64,000 nucleotides of DNA from Anaerolineales bacterium. Its GTDB lineage: Bacteria > Chloroflexota > Anaerolineae > Anaerolineales > Villigracilaceae. Both the position numbers and the translations under genes were made by a program. Numbering within the stretch: the first letter of the stretch is position 1; every line of letters begins with the position of its first letter. Shown one piece after another: positions 27,426 to 35,737 of the stretch. The DNA lies in contig JAFGCG010000191.1 in NCBI GenBank assembly GCA_016932715.1, positions 44,075 through 108,074 on the forward strand. The letters run 5' to 3'. Under the pieces are notes generated by a model that was given only the letters and a program-made list of their open reading frames with translations, had not been told where the DNA came from and ran no database searches.

Positions 27426-28688
27426 ATGACTACATTTTTGCAGCTTGCTTTTCTGCTTTCAATTATTTTGCTCTCCGCCAAGCTGGCGGGGTATTTGAGT
27501 ACGCGTCTTGGACAACCTTCAGTGCTGGGTGAATTGCTGGTGGGCATTCTTCTCGGACCCTCCCTTATCAATCTGCTGAATCTTTCATTTGTTGACCATG
27601 AACTTGCAGAGACAATCTCAGAGTTTGGAGAAATGGGTGTCCTTTTACTCATGTTTATTGCAGGGTTGGAACTGCACTTCGGCGAAATGCGCCAGAATTT
27701 GCGTGTTGCTGCCTCCGCAGGTTTTATGGGTGTGTTTTTACCGGTTTTATTGGGCTGGGGGGTGGGGCTTCTTTTTGGTCTGGATAATTTCGGATCTCTT
27801 TTCCTTGGCTTGACCCTTGGCGCTACCAGTGTCAGCATCTCCGCCCAAACCCTGATCGAACTTAAAGCTCTGCGAAGCCGCGTGGGGTTAAGCCTGCTCG
27901 GCGCAGCTGTGTTCGACGATATCCTGATCATCCTGTTCCTCTCGGTGTTTCTGGCTATACAGAGCGGCGGCGGAAGTTCGTCCGGAATAATATTGATCGT
28001 GATCCGCATGCTGCTCTTCCTGATTCTTTCCATCATTTTCGGATTGTGGGCTTTGCCCTTCCTCATCCGCAGGATTGCCCGCTTGCCTATCAGCCAGGGC
28101 TTGTTGACAATATCTCTCGTGGTGATGTTGGTCTACGGAATTGCAGCAGAATTTTTTGGAGGCATGGCTGCCATCACGGGCGCGTTTTTAGCCGGTCTGA
28201 TGCTGGCACGCTGCCCTGAAAAGGAACGTATTGAATCGGGCATGCATGCGCTGGCGTACGGCCTGTTCGTCCCGGTCTTCTTTGTGAATATTGGGCTTTC
28301 CATTGATTTGCGTGAATTCAGGCTGGAGGTCCTCCTTCTGACATTAGTGGTCATCCTTGTGGCAGTGATTGGCAAGTGGCTTGGCGCAGGCTGGGGTGCA
28401 CGGCTGGGCGGTCTTTCACGTAATGAGGCGATTCGACTGGGTGCAGGCATGATTTCACGTGGAGAAGTTGGACTGATCGTTGCAGATGTTGGAGTGAGGG
28501 AAGGATTGATTCTCGATAATGAGTTTTCCGCTATCGTTGTCATGGTGCTGATTACCACCTTGATTACGCCGCCAATCTTACGGGCGCTGTTTGCGCGCAC
28601 AAAAGCCAGGAATGAGAAACCGCTGGTGGATGCCACGCAGGTTGATGTCCAGCCCGATGGACCAGAAAATAGTGAGGAGGCAGACTAA
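27426..28688 (+). CDS. CPA2-family cation:proton antiporter (KefB/NapA-like)
   Basis: A 420-residue antiporter with about 12 membrane segments. LGQPSVLGELLVGILLGPSLI is the entry motif, LLMFIAGLELHF the second helix block, LGATSVSISAQTLIEL the unwound TM4 motif, and AAVFDDILIILFLSVF contains the ion-binding Asp-Asp. The C-terminus is a short acidic tail with no TrkA-N domain, so nucleotide control is not built in. Its stop and the next start share a base (TAATG at 28685-28689). It may exchange K+ or Na+ for H+. Confidence 0.88.
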   Translation: MTTFLQLAFLLSIILLSAKLAGYLSTRLGQPSVLGELLVGILLGPSLINLLNLSFVDHELAETISEFGEMGVLLLMFIAGLELHFGEMRQNLRVAASAGFMGVFLPVLLGWGVGLLFGLDNFGSLFLGLTLGATSVSISAQTLIELKALRSRVGLSLLGAAVFDDILIILFLSVFLAIQSGGGSSSGIILIVIRMLLFLILSIIFGLWALPFLIRRIARLPISQGLLTISLVVMLVYGIAAEFFGGMAAITGAFLAGLMLARCPEKERIESGMHALAYGLFVPVFFVNIGLSIDLREFRLEVLLLTLVVILVAVIGKWLGAGWGARLGGLSRNEAIRLGAGMISRGEVGLIVADVGVREGLILDNEFSAIVVMVLITTLITPPILRALFARTKARNEKPLVDATQVDVQPDGPENSEEAD

Positions 28689-29047
28689 TGTTTTTCATCT
28701 TGTTTACGATGCATAACCCTGACCTGCTTGAGGAACTCATCGATGCCTGGAAGAAGATCGGAGTCCACCGCGCAACAGTGTTGTTCAGCACAGGTATGCG
28801 CAGGCTGCGCCAGCAGGAAGGGCTTCGCGATGACATTCCCCTGATGCCCTCCCTGGAGGACTTTTACGAAATGTCGCAGGCGTTCAGCCGCACGATCTTT
28901 ACAACTGCGCAAGATGAGTCTATGATAGATAAGATCCTTGCTGCCACGCAAAGCGTAGTGGGCGATCTAAGCAACCATGAGACCGGCGTTTTCCTGGTTT
29001 TGCCTGTGCTGCGGGCGCATGGCTTGGAGAAAGGAAAGAATCCATGA
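28688..29047 (+). CDS. PII-like signalling protein
   Basis: A 119-residue small alpha/beta protein. The pattern of alternating beta and alpha segments (MFFILFTMHNPDLLEELIDAWKKIGVHRATVLFSTGM; RTIFTTAQDESMIDKILAATQSVVGD; TGVFLVLPVLRAHGL) fits the ferredoxin-like PII fold. It lacks the uridylylation Tyr motif of GlnB. It overlaps the antiporter stop by one base and the next start by four, so it is translated as part of the antiporter operon. A role as a soluble regulator of the transporter is likely; the ligand is unknown. Confidence 0.65.
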   Translation: MFFILFTMHNPDLLEELIDAWKKIGVHRATVLFSTGMRRLRQQEGLRDDIPLMPSLEDFYEMSQAFSRTIFTTAQDESMIDKILAATQSVVGDLSNHETGVFLVLPVLRAHGLEKGKNP

Positions 29048-29379
29048 ATGAATCGATTCACCTGTTGATGCTGGCTGTCGTCCAGGAGCAGGATATGGAC
29101 ACAGCCACGCGCGCCATCGAACAGCTGCACCTGCCTGTTGTGCATCTGGCGAGCGCTGGGGGATTCCTGGGACGCCGGAATACGACGCTGCTTGTGGGGC
29201 TGCAGGAGGGCCGGGAGGTGGAGGCGCTCACAGCTCTGGAAGAATCGTGCCGGCAGCGCATCGAGTACCTCACGCTGCCGCTGGAAGGTTCGCCTCTCCC
29301 CATGCCCACGCCTGTTCCCGTGACCGTGGGCGGCGCGACCGTTTTCGCGTTGCCCGTTGAACACTTCGAAGAAATTTGA
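29044..29379 (+). CDS. DUF970 / cyclic-di-AMP receptor-type PII-like protein, copy 1
   Basis: A 111-residue protein. HLASAGGFLGRRNTTLLVGLQEG matches the STGGFLRxGNTTLLxG signature of the DarA/PstA-type c-di-AMP receptors, and the C-terminal VTVGGATVFALPVEHFEEI is also typical. A variable Pro-rich loop (PLPMPTPVPV) lies between them, as in the receptor family's large loop. Its start overlaps the PII-like stop by 4 bases. Given c-di-AMP's known control of K+ transport, a sensor role for the antiporter genes is the natural reading; binding itself is inferred. Confidence 0.75.
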   Translation: MNESIHLLMLAVVQEQDMDTATRAIEQLHLPVVHLASAGGFLGRRNTTLLVGLQEGREVEALTALEESCRQRIEYLTLPLEGSPLPMPTPVPVTVGGATVFALPVEHFEEI

Positions 29380-29397
29380 TCCTCAGGAGCGTGCACT

Positions 29398-29661
29398 ATG
29401 AAAATGGTGATTCTTATCGTCAAGGACAGCGACTCGGATGAAATCGTACAGGCGCTCACGTCCGAAAAATATCGGATCACGCGCATCGCCTCCACAGGCG
29501 GATTCCTGAGGAGCGGCGTGGTCACCCTTTTGCTGGGTGTCCGGGATGAACGTGTGGAGTCCGCCCTCGAGTTGATCCGCAAAAAATTGACTCCCCTGCC
29601 GTCAGGCGAAAGACGGGCGACTCTTTTCGTTGTCCCGGTGGAGCGCTTCGAGCAGGTGTAA
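29398..29661 (+). CDS. DUF970 / cyclic-di-AMP receptor-type PII-like protein, copy 2
   Basis: An 87-residue relative of the preceding gene, with the signature RIASTGGFLRSGVVTLLLGV and the ending RATLFVVPVERFEQV, but with the central loop shortened to a few residues. In copy 2 the NTT of the signature is VVT. CAGGAG lies ahead of ATG 29398. The two copies may form separate or mixed trimers; this is speculation. It is the last gene of the operon that starts at 25601. Confidence 0.75.
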   Translation: MKMVILIVKDSDSDEIVQALTSEKYRITRIASTGGFLRSGVVTLLLGVRDERVESALELIRKKLTPLPSGERRATLFVVPVERFEQV

Positions 29662-29764
29662 CTCGGAACAATCTCATCACCAGAATGGCCTATGGCTAAA
29701 TCAGCAGAGACACTGAGAAAATATTCTCTGTGTCTCTGTGTGTTGTAACCCTTACGAGGTAAAT

Positions 29765-31030
29765 ATGAGCAAATCTCTTCGATCCCTGATTGCTTTTTTC
29801 ACTCTTGCAATCGTTATGCTGGCTTGTGCTTTGCCGCAAATCCCCCCGGCGGGCGGACCCACGCAAAGCGGCGGGACGGTAATCGTACCTTCACCTGATC
29901 CTGACAAAGTTGGGACGGTCGTTGCAATGACGTTGACGGCGCTTGTGCCCGCCGAGGACAGCGCAACCGCCCCGGCAACGGAGGCGCCCACAGACTTGCT
30001 CCCACGCGCATTTTATTATCTGGGACCCGACAGCGCCGGCCTCACGCAGGTCTTTCGGGTGGAAACCGATGGGTTCACCCGGCGTCAGCTTACCTCTGAG
30101 CCCGTCAATGTCAGTGATTATGATGTCTCAATGGCTGACGGCAGCGTCGCTTATATCGCGGACAATCGATTGTTGTATGTCAATATGGCTGGGTCGGAAC
30201 GCCGCGTGCTGGTGGATGGCGGCGCTGTCGATCCGAACAATCCATTTATCAGCACGGTCAGCAGTCCGGTGTTTGCATTCGATGGAGGAACGATCGCATA
30301 CGGCTACAAAGGCCTGCAGAACTACTCGTTTTCAACGGAAAAGAGTCGGCTCCTTATCGAGAATCAGATCGAAGCTGTGGGCGATGGGCTCTTTGTCCCG
30401 CGCGAGCTGTACTCGCCTGAGCGTTACTCACCCGATGGGTCAAAATTGCTGATCACGCTGGGTTATTACGAGGGTGCCTCCTCCGCGATTTATGATCCTG
30501 CTACACAGGCTTTGGTTCGTCTCGAGGGGGGAGAAGGCGCTGTCATTTGTTGTGATGATGTCGAATGGGCAGCCGACAGTTCGAGTATTTATGCAGCCAG
30601 TCCCACGATGGGCATGTTCAACCCCGGTTTGTGGAAGGTGGATGCCGCGACCGGCAAGGTGACTACATTGATCCAGGCGGAGGCAGGCGGCGGCAGCTAC
30701 AACCTCGCCGATAAACCGTACCTGGCGCCCGATGGTCAGTTATTTTTCTTCTTCGCAAGCATTCCCAGCACCGATGGGATGATCATGCGTTCACCATTGC
30801 AGCTCGTCCGTTCCGCCTCGGATGGCGTGACCGGGCGGACTGTTATCAGCGACCAGAACTTCCAATTGTTGAATGAGGCGTTATGGGCGCCCGATGCGAG
30901 CTTTGTCATCGTCGCGTTCGCGCCGGCGCAGGAAGTCTATCAGGGCGGGCAGGCGGAGATCGTCTACCTCGACGGCAGACCGAACATCGTTCTGGCGCCG
31001 TTCGCCCAACAGATGAAATGGGGACCATGA
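29765..31030 (+). CDS. Lipoprotein with TolB/WD40-like beta-propeller repeats
   Basis: A 421-residue secreted protein. MSKSLRS then a hydrophobic stretch ending VMLAC gives a lipobox, so Cys21 would be lipidated. A Pro/Thr/Ala-rich spacer follows, then repeated blades of the TolB/DPP type (FRVETDGFTRRQLTSEP, SVAYIADNRLLYVNMAGSERRVLVDGG, RYSPDGSKLLITLGYYEG, LWKVDAATGKVTTLIQAEAGG, ALWAPDASFVIVAFAP). The start at ATG 29765 follows AGGT; an in-frame codon nine residues earlier would spoil the signal peptide. Function unknown; likely a cell-surface binding protein. Confidence 0.75.
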   Translation: MSKSLRSLIAFFTLAIVMLACALPQIPPAGGPTQSGGTVIVPSPDPDKVGTVVAMTLTALVPAEDSATAPATEAPTDLLPRAFYYLGPDSAGLTQVFRVETDGFTRRQLTSEPVNVSDYDVSMADGSVAYIADNRLLYVNMAGSERRVLVDGGAVDPNNPFISTVSSPVFAFDGGTIAYGYKGLQNYSFSTEKSRLLIENQIEAVGDGLFVPRELYSPERYSPDGSKLLITLGYYEGASSAIYDPATQALVRLEGGEGAVICCDDVEWAADSSSIYAASPTMGMFNPGLWKVDAATGKVTTLIQAEAGGGSYNLADKPYLAPDGQLFFFFASIPSTDGMIMRSPLQLVRSASDGVTGRTVISDQNFQLLNEALWAPDASFVIVAFAPAQEVYQGGQAEIVYLDGRPNIVLAPFAQQMKWGP

Positions 31031-31040
31031 GAGGTTGGTT

Positions 31041-31067
31041 GCCCAGCAGTTCAACTGCTGGGCAGCA
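31041..31067. terminator. Terminator between convergent lipoprotein and panC genes
   Basis: GCCCAGCAGT (31041-31050), loop TCA, ACTGCTGGGC (31054-31063), then AGCATTTTAT on the plus strand. The perfect 10-bp stem could serve both strands. Confidence 0.75.
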
Positions 31068-31069
31068 TT

Positions 31070-31903
31070 TTATCCCAACACAAAATTATCGATCAACCTT
31101 GTCTTTCCGATAAAGACCGCCATGGAGAGCAGGGTCTTTCCCGTGACCGTTTCCAACTCCTCCAGCGTATCGTAATCGGCGCACGAGACATATTGCATTT
31201 GCGCCAGCAATTCGGTGGCAAGCACATCGCGCATGATCTGGCGCAGCTTTTCCGCAGCGCGCTCGCCGTTCTCATAGGCGTTCCTGGCTGCGCTCAACGA
31301 ACGATACAACACGGTCGCGGCTTTGCGTTGTTCGGTATCCAGGTACACATTGCGGCTCGACATGGCTAACCCGTCCGGTTCGCGCGCGATGGGGCAGATC
31401 ACGATCTCGATGGGGAAGTTCAAGTCGCGGGTCATCTGGCGGATGACGGCGGCTTGCTGCGCATCCTTTTGACCGAAATAGGCTTTGTGCGGCTGGACTC
31501 CGTTGAACAACTTGGCGACGACCGTTGTAACCCCCTTGAAATGACCGGGTCTCATCGAGCCCTCCAGCGGACGCGTGATGCGTTCCACCTCCACCCAGGT
31601 CTGGTACCCTTGTGGATACATGCTCTGCTCTGTCGGCACCCAGACGAGATCCGCGCCGAGGGAGTCCAGCAGGCTCAGGTCCCGGTCGAGGTCGCGCGGA
31701 TACCTGGAGAGGTCCTCCTTTGGCCCAAACTGGGTCGGATTGACGAAGATGGAGACAACCACATGATCGCATTCCTCCTTTGCCTGTCGGACGAGCGAAA
31801 GATGCCCTTCGTGTAGATATCCCATGGTTGGTACGAGACCCACCGTCCCTTGGAAAGAACGACGGGTGGCATGAAGTTCACTGAGAGTAATGACGGTTAG
31901 CAT
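31070..31903 (-). CDS. panC: Pantothenate synthetase (pantoate--beta-alanine ligase)
   Basis: A 277-residue enzyme of the nucleotidyltransferase fold that joins pantoate and beta-alanine with ATP, the last step of vitamin B5 synthesis. GLVPTMGYLHEGHLSLV contains the HIGH-like motif; SIFVNPTQFGPKEDLSRYPR, YFGQKDAQQAAVIRQM and MSSRNVYL (KMSKS-like) complete the active site. AGGAG lies 8 bases before ATG 31903; an ATG seven codons upstream has no such site. panB and panD are not in the window. Confidence 0.95.
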   Translation of the reverse strand: MLTVITLSELHATRRSFQGTVGLVPTMGYLHEGHLSLVRQAKEECDHVVVSIFVNPTQFGPKEDLSRYPRDLDRDLSLLDSLGADLVWVPTEQSMYPQGYQTWVEVERITRPLEGSMRPGHFKGVTTVVAKLFNGVQPHKAYFGQKDAQQAAVIRQMTRDLNFPIEIVICPIAREPDGLAMSSRNVYLDTEQRKAATVLYRSLSAARNAYENGERAAEKLRQIMRDVLATELLAQMQYVSCADYDTLEELETVTGKTLLSMAVFIGKTRLIDNFVLG

Positions 31904-31980
31904 ACACGAAACTCCTGATTGCATTCATAGAAAATCCGTGCTACACTTACGGTACAATTTTGAAAAAGGAGAGAATAATA

Positions 31981-32226
31981 ATGGCTTACGCGTTTACCAA
32001 CTCGAAGGGTGTAACCTACTATTTACATACAAAAAAGTCCACGACTTCCACCGGCAAGGAACGGACTCTGTTCTTCTTCTCGAAGGAAGTCAGGGAAGGC
32101 ACGCTCGATGCGGTGCCCGAAGGCTATCAGGTCGTTGAGATGAAAACAGGCTTGCCTGTTCTCAAGAAATCAGGAGGTGAAACGGAAACTACATCTGAGA
32201 AAGCGGCCGAAGCCGCAGGAGAGTAA
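31981..32226 (+). CDS. Small conserved hypothetical protein
   Basis: An 81-residue protein. The core reads YYLHTKKSTTSTGKERTLFFFSKEVREGTLDAVPEGYQVVEMKTGLPVLKK in consecutive short motifs, followed by an acidic, Ala-rich tail. It resembles a widespread small protein of unknown role that I cannot name with certainty. AAAAAGGAG precedes ATG 31981. It stands between panC (divergent) and ssb. Confidence 0.7.
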   Translation: MAYAFTNSKGVTYYLHTKKSTTSTGKERTLFFFSKEVREGTLDAVPEGYQVVEMKTGLPVLKKSGGETETTSEKAAEAAGE

Positions 32227-32349
32227 AGTATAACTCTGTTCGAAACAACTAAATAAGGTTCTTTTAGATTCCCGGAGACTAATCATGACACGTACATTTG
32301 CATCTAAAAGTTCGGCACAACGACAACAACCCAAAAAAGAGAGGGAAAT

Positions 32350-32730
32350 ATGCCAGCATTAAATCGAGTCCAACTGATCGGCCGTCTAGGCAAGGATCCT
32401 GAAAGCAAATATACACCCACCGGCAAGCGGGTAACCCATTTCAGTATTGCGGTTTCGCAGCGCTGGAAGGCGAACGGCGAGACCAGGGAATACACGGAAT
32501 GGGTGAACGTCGAAGCCTGGGGCCGACTCGGCGAGGTTAGCCAGGAATATCTCAAAAAGGGGAGCCTGGTCTATGTCGAAGGAAGGCTCAAGACAGAGAA
32601 GTATGAGGATAAGGGCGAGAACAGGTACTTCACAAAAGTTGTTGCTGTAACGCTGCAATTCCTCGATAAGAAACCGACTGACGAGCCAATGCTGACCGTC
32701 GAAGAAGAGGCTGTGGATTACGAAACATAG
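32350..32730 (+). CDS. ssb: Single-stranded DNA-binding protein, short form
   Basis: A 126-residue SSB: NRVQLIGRLGKDPESKYTPTGKRVTHFSIAVSQRW, TEWVNVEAWGRLGEVSQEYLKKGSLVYVEGRL and the OB-fold strand YFTKVVAVTLQFL. The usual Gly/Pro-rich linker and acidic DDDIPF tip are absent; the protein ends EEEAVDYET. It may be a secondary SSB rather than the housekeeping replication SSB, since the tip is what recruits partner enzymes. A strong terminator follows it. Confidence 0.9.
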   Translation: MPALNRVQLIGRLGKDPESKYTPTGKRVTHFSIAVSQRWKANGETREYTEWVNVEAWGRLGEVSQEYLKKGSLVYVEGRLKTEKYEDKGENRYFTKVVAVTLQFLDKKPTDEPMLTVEEEAVDYET

Positions 32731-32766
32731 CACTTCATTCTGACTGCATAAAAATTTAATCATGAA

Positions 32767-32810
32767 GGCGTAATGCAATCGACAGGAATGTGCATTACGC
32801 CTTTCTGTTT
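32767..32810 (+). terminator. Terminator after ssb
   Basis: GGCGTAATGCA (32767-32777) and TGCATTACGCC (32791-32801) form a perfect 11-bp stem, followed by TTTCTGTTT. Confidence 0.85.
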
Positions 32811-32838
32811 ACCTGCCCACACTGCCGCTGCGCGGCGT

Positions 32839-32940
32839 GCTGCGCTTGTGCACAGCACCCGCTGCGCTTGTCCACAGGACCCCCGCCAAAAGCATGCGGG
32901 GCAATAGTGCTGCGCTTGTCCACAGGACTGCTGCGCTTGT
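32839..32940. repeat. Four imperfect repeats of GCTGCGCTTGTSCACAG, containing DnaA-box-like TTGTCCACA
   Basis: The unit starts near 32839, 32861, 32909 and 32929. The TTGTSCACA core is TTGTGCACA (32846-32854), TTGTCCACA (32868-32876) and TTGTCCACA (32916-32924), and it decays in the fourth copy. TTGTCCACA equals the DnaA-box form known from GC-rich actinobacteria. The array lies between the ssb terminator and the methyltransferase start. Confidence 0.65.
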
Positions 32941-32987
32941 GTTATAGTTGGGGTGACATCCTCTATTCGAAGTATTCTTCCCACAAA

Positions 32988-33860
32988 ATGCCTAAGCGTA
33001 AGAACACCGCTACTTCATCATTCGGTTCCCCGGGCCGCGAGGGACACGATTCCTCCGCGTTCTATAAAACACGTCTGTATGCGGACCGCCCTCCGGTGGA
33101 GGCGGAGGCGTATGTCGAGAATCCGATCTCTGAGATGGATGTGATCTTTCATTCCTCCTGTGAAGAGATGAAGGAACTGCCCGATAACTCGGTGCATCTG
33201 ATGGTCACCTCGCCGCCCTACAACGTGGGCAAGGAATACGATAACGATCTCACACTCGAAGAATATCTCTCCTTTTTAATGCGGGTCTGGAAGGAGACCT
33301 ACCGGGTGCTCGTTCCCGGCGGGCGGGCCTGCATCAACGTCGCCAATGTGGGCCGCAAGCCGTACATTCCATTGCACGCCTCGATCATGCGGGACATGAT
33401 CGACCTTGGCTTTCTCATGCGCGGCGAGATCATCTGGGATAAAGCGGCTTCCGCCAGTACGTCCACTGCCTGGGGATCGTGGCAATCAGCCACGAATCCA
33501 ACCTTGCGTGATACGCATGAATATATTCTTGTGTTCTCCAAAGGGAGTTTTCGCCGCGATAAGATGGATGGGCGCGTGAGTACGATTTCAAAGGATGAAT
33601 TCCTTGAGTTTACAAAATCGGTCTGGGGATTTCCATCTGAGTCGGCAAGAAAGGTGGGACATCCTGCGCCGTTCCCGATCGAGCTGCCCTATCGCCTGAT
33701 CCAGCTTTACACGTTCTCGAACGAAATTGTGCTCGATCCATTCATGGGCTCGGGCCAGACTGCTCTGGCTGCCTTGAAGTCCGGGAGACATTTTATTGGC
33801 TATGAAGTCATTGACGACTATTGCAAACTGGCAACTCGCAGGATTCAAAGCAGGAAATAA
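32988..33860 (+). CDS. Orphan DNA methyltransferase (N4-cytosine/N6-adenine, beta class)
   Basis: A 290-residue site-specific DNA methyltransferase. Motif IV TSPPYNVGKEYDN (about residue 73) comes before motif I DPFMGSGQTALAA (about 249), which is the beta-class order. SPPY favours N4-cytosine but is also found in N6-adenine enzymes. ATG 32988 (MPKRKN) is taken; the open frame continues upstream through the repeat array and terminator, which makes an earlier start implausible. No restriction endonuclease gene is adjacent, so it may act in regulation, cell cycle or repair marking. Its recognition site is unknown. Confidence 0.88.
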   Translation: MPKRKNTATSSFGSPGREGHDSSAFYKTRLYADRPPVEAEAYVENPISEMDVIFHSSCEEMKELPDNSVHLMVTSPPYNVGKEYDNDLTLEEYLSFLMRVWKETYRVLVPGGRACINVANVGRKPYIPLHASIMRDMIDLGFLMRGEIIWDKAASASTSTAWGSWQSATNPTLRDTHEYILVFSKGSFRRDKMDGRVSTISKDEFLEFTKSVWGFPSESARKVGHPAPFPIELPYRLIQLYTFSNEIVLDPFMGSGQTALAALKSGRHFIGYEVIDDYCKLATRRIQSRK

Positions 33861-33889
33861 AGATCAGTGGAAGTTTCTCTCCCGGGGTA

Positions 33890-34741
33890 TTAAAGTGTGA
33901 AGAGGACAATTGCTGTAAAGGCTAAAAGAACCCCAAAGGCTTGCAGCCAGGTGAGTCTCTCTTTCAGGAACATCCAAGCCAGCAGCACGGTCGAGGCAGG
34001 ATAGAGCGCGCCCAGCACGGCGGCAACGTCGATCCGGCCCGTTTGCGCGGAAAGAACAAAAAATGCATTCCCGCCGATGTCGAGTACACCGTTGATGAGG
34101 CAGAGACCCCATAGGTCACGTGGAGGCATAGCAGGCTGGCGTGTGACCAAGGCATACAGCCCGAACATCACAATCCCTGCGAAACGCGCCGCGACCAGGG
34201 GCCAGAAAAACGCGTTGCGCGTGGCTTGCTCGACGATGATAAAGTACAGGCCGAAGAAAAGGCCCGAGAGCAGAGGCAGGCGCAGGTCCGCGAGGCTGCG
34301 GAGTCCATGCAGAGGGGAGCGCCAGTTCAGCATATCCGTCTGCGAAATGAACCAGACTGCCAGGAAGGCAAATCCAAAACCGAGCATTATGGTTAGGGAA
34401 GGCGCGCCGAGTGTCAAGAACCCGAAGATCACGGGGACAAGCGCGGCAAATAAGGCCGAGACCGGCGCGGCGATGGTCATGTGACCGTCTGCGAGGGCGC
34501 GATAAAGAAAGAGCAGGCCTGTCAATCCCAGCAGGCTCGAGCCCGCACCCAAAAGCATGTCCGTGGTGGGTGGGAGCCGTTCATGCGTGAGAAGAGCAAG
34601 CGCGGTAAAAGGGACCAGCCCGGCGATCTCCGCCAGGAACAGGACGCGATACGGGCTGGTGCGTTTACTTGCCAGCCCGCCGATAAAGTCCGCCGCGCCC
34701 CACGCCCCGGCGGACAGAATGCCATAAATGATGGAGAGCAA
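33890..34741 (-). CDS. EamA/DMT-family transporter
   Basis: A 283-residue membrane protein with about ten hydrophobic segments in two EamA repeats. The first half has GAWGAADFIGGLASKR and LTGLLFLYRALADGHMTIAAPVSALFAALVPVIFG; the second ends AVLGALYPASTVLLAWMFLKERLTWLQAFGVLLAFTAIVLF. Such proteins export amino acids or other metabolites. It starts 22 bases downstream of the terminator that ends the carboxylase operon, in the same orientation. Confidence 0.88.
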   Translation of the reverse strand: MLSIIYGILSAGAWGAADFIGGLASKRTSPYRVLFLAEIAGLVPFTALALLTHERLPPTTDMLLGAGSSLLGLTGLLFLYRALADGHMTIAAPVSALFAALVPVIFGFLTLGAPSLTIMLGFGFAFLAVWFISQTDMLNWRSPLHGLRSLADLRLPLLSGLFFGLYFIIVEQATRNAFFWPLVAARFAGIVMFGLYALVTRQPAMPPRDLWGLCLINGVLDIGGNAFFVLSAQTGRIDVAAVLGALYPASTVLLAWMFLKERLTWLQAFGVLLAFTAIVLFTL

Positions 34742-34762
34742 ATGAATTCCTCAGTGATTGAA

Positions 34763-34800
34763 ATTTATAAAAAATCACTCTGAGCAAGCTGCCAGAGTGA
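34763..34800 (-). terminator. Terminator of the acyl-CoA carboxylase operon
   Basis: On the minus strand, TCACTCTG (34800-34793) and CAGAGTGA (34782-34775) form a stem followed by a run of six T (complement of A at about 34769-34774). It lies between the CitE-like stop and the EamA start. Confidence 0.7.
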
Positions 34801-34852
34801 CGATATGGCCTGCCTGCTTGTTACTATCTATTCTGATCCACATTGCAGAAAA

Positions 34853-35725
34853 TCATAGCTTGCCTGCCGCTTTTGCCCGATCCAAAACGTTCTGCGCGTT
34901 TTTCAACAGCGGCAAGTCGATCATCCTGCCGTCCAGGGCAAATGCACCTTTGCCTTCCCTTTGACTGGCTGCGAACGCCTTGACGACGCGCTGCGCGTAC
35001 GCAATGGCTTCCGCGGAGGGAGTGAACGCCTCCTGCACCGGTACAACCTGATTCGGGTGAATGATCTGTTTCCCGCTGAAGCCGAGTCCCGCTCCCTGCT
35101 GCGCTTCGAGGCGCAGACCCTCGGTATCGTGAAAGTCGATGTAGACCATGTCGATCGCCTGCAGCTCGTTCGCCGCGCAGGCTGTGACGACCGCCGAACG
35201 CGCGTACAGCACCTCGGCCGCCTGCCGGGTGCGGGTCGCGCCGACTGACGCCGCGAAATCCTCGGCCCCGAAGATGATCGCCTCGAGACGTTTGTCAGCC
35301 TCTGCGATCTCCCTGAGATTCAGGATCCCCTTAGCGGTTTCCACCCCGACCAGCATTCGAATGCTGCCGGTTTCCATCTTGCTGGAGACTTCGTACAGTT
35401 CGATATATTCACTGATCGACCGTACCTGTGCAGCCGTTTCTACTTTGGGTACGACGATCGCGTCCGGGTTGGTCGCGACTGCCGCAGCCAGGTCGAATTT
35501 CTCGAAGCCTGACCCGAAGCTGTTGATGCGGATACAGCGTTCGGATTTGCCGAAATCCAGTTCCTTCACCGCCTGTGCAATGACCGCCCGCGCTTCCACC
35601 TTGCGCGTGATCGCCACACCGTCCTCCATGTCCATGCAGATGCAGTCCACGCCCAGCGTGGTGGCTTTTTGGATCTTGCGCCGGTCATCGCCGGGCATGT
35701 AAAGTAGTGCGCGTCGGGAATGCAT
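34853..35725 (-). CDS. HpcH/HpaI aldolase / citrate lyase beta-like protein (CitE family)
   Basis: A 290-residue (beta/alpha)8 lyase. MHSRRALLYMPGDDRRKIQKA is the CitE-type start, DCICMDMEDGV binds Mg2+, RINSFGS contains the Arg that polarises the substrate, and VVPKVETAAQV and LVGVETAKGIL complete the site. C-terminal ADFAASVGATRT and GFSGKQIIHPNQV are typical of malyl-/citramalyl-CoA lyases. It cleaves or forms a C-C bond of a 3-hydroxyacyl-CoA. AAGGAG precedes ATG 35725. Last gene of the carboxylase operon. Confidence 0.85.
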   Translation of the reverse strand: MHSRRALLYMPGDDRRKIQKATTLGVDCICMDMEDGVAITRKVEARAVIAQAVKELDFGKSERCIRINSFGSGFEKFDLAAAVATNPDAIVVPKVETAAQVRSISEYIELYEVSSKMETGSIRMLVGVETAKGILNLREIAEADKRLEAIIFGAEDFAASVGATRTRQAAEVLYARSAVVTACAANELQAIDMVYIDFHDTEGLRLEAQQGAGLGFSGKQIIHPNQVVPVQEAFTPSAEAIAYAQRVVKAFAASQREGKGAFALDGRMIDLPLLKNAQNVLDRAKAAGKL

Positions 35726-35737
35726 GTTTCTCCTTTT

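Noticed and set aside
32839..32940. Chromosomal replication origin
   Set aside because: No dnaA, dnaN, gyrase or AT-rich unwinding region is next to the DnaA-box-like repeats; the window alone cannot show a skew switch.
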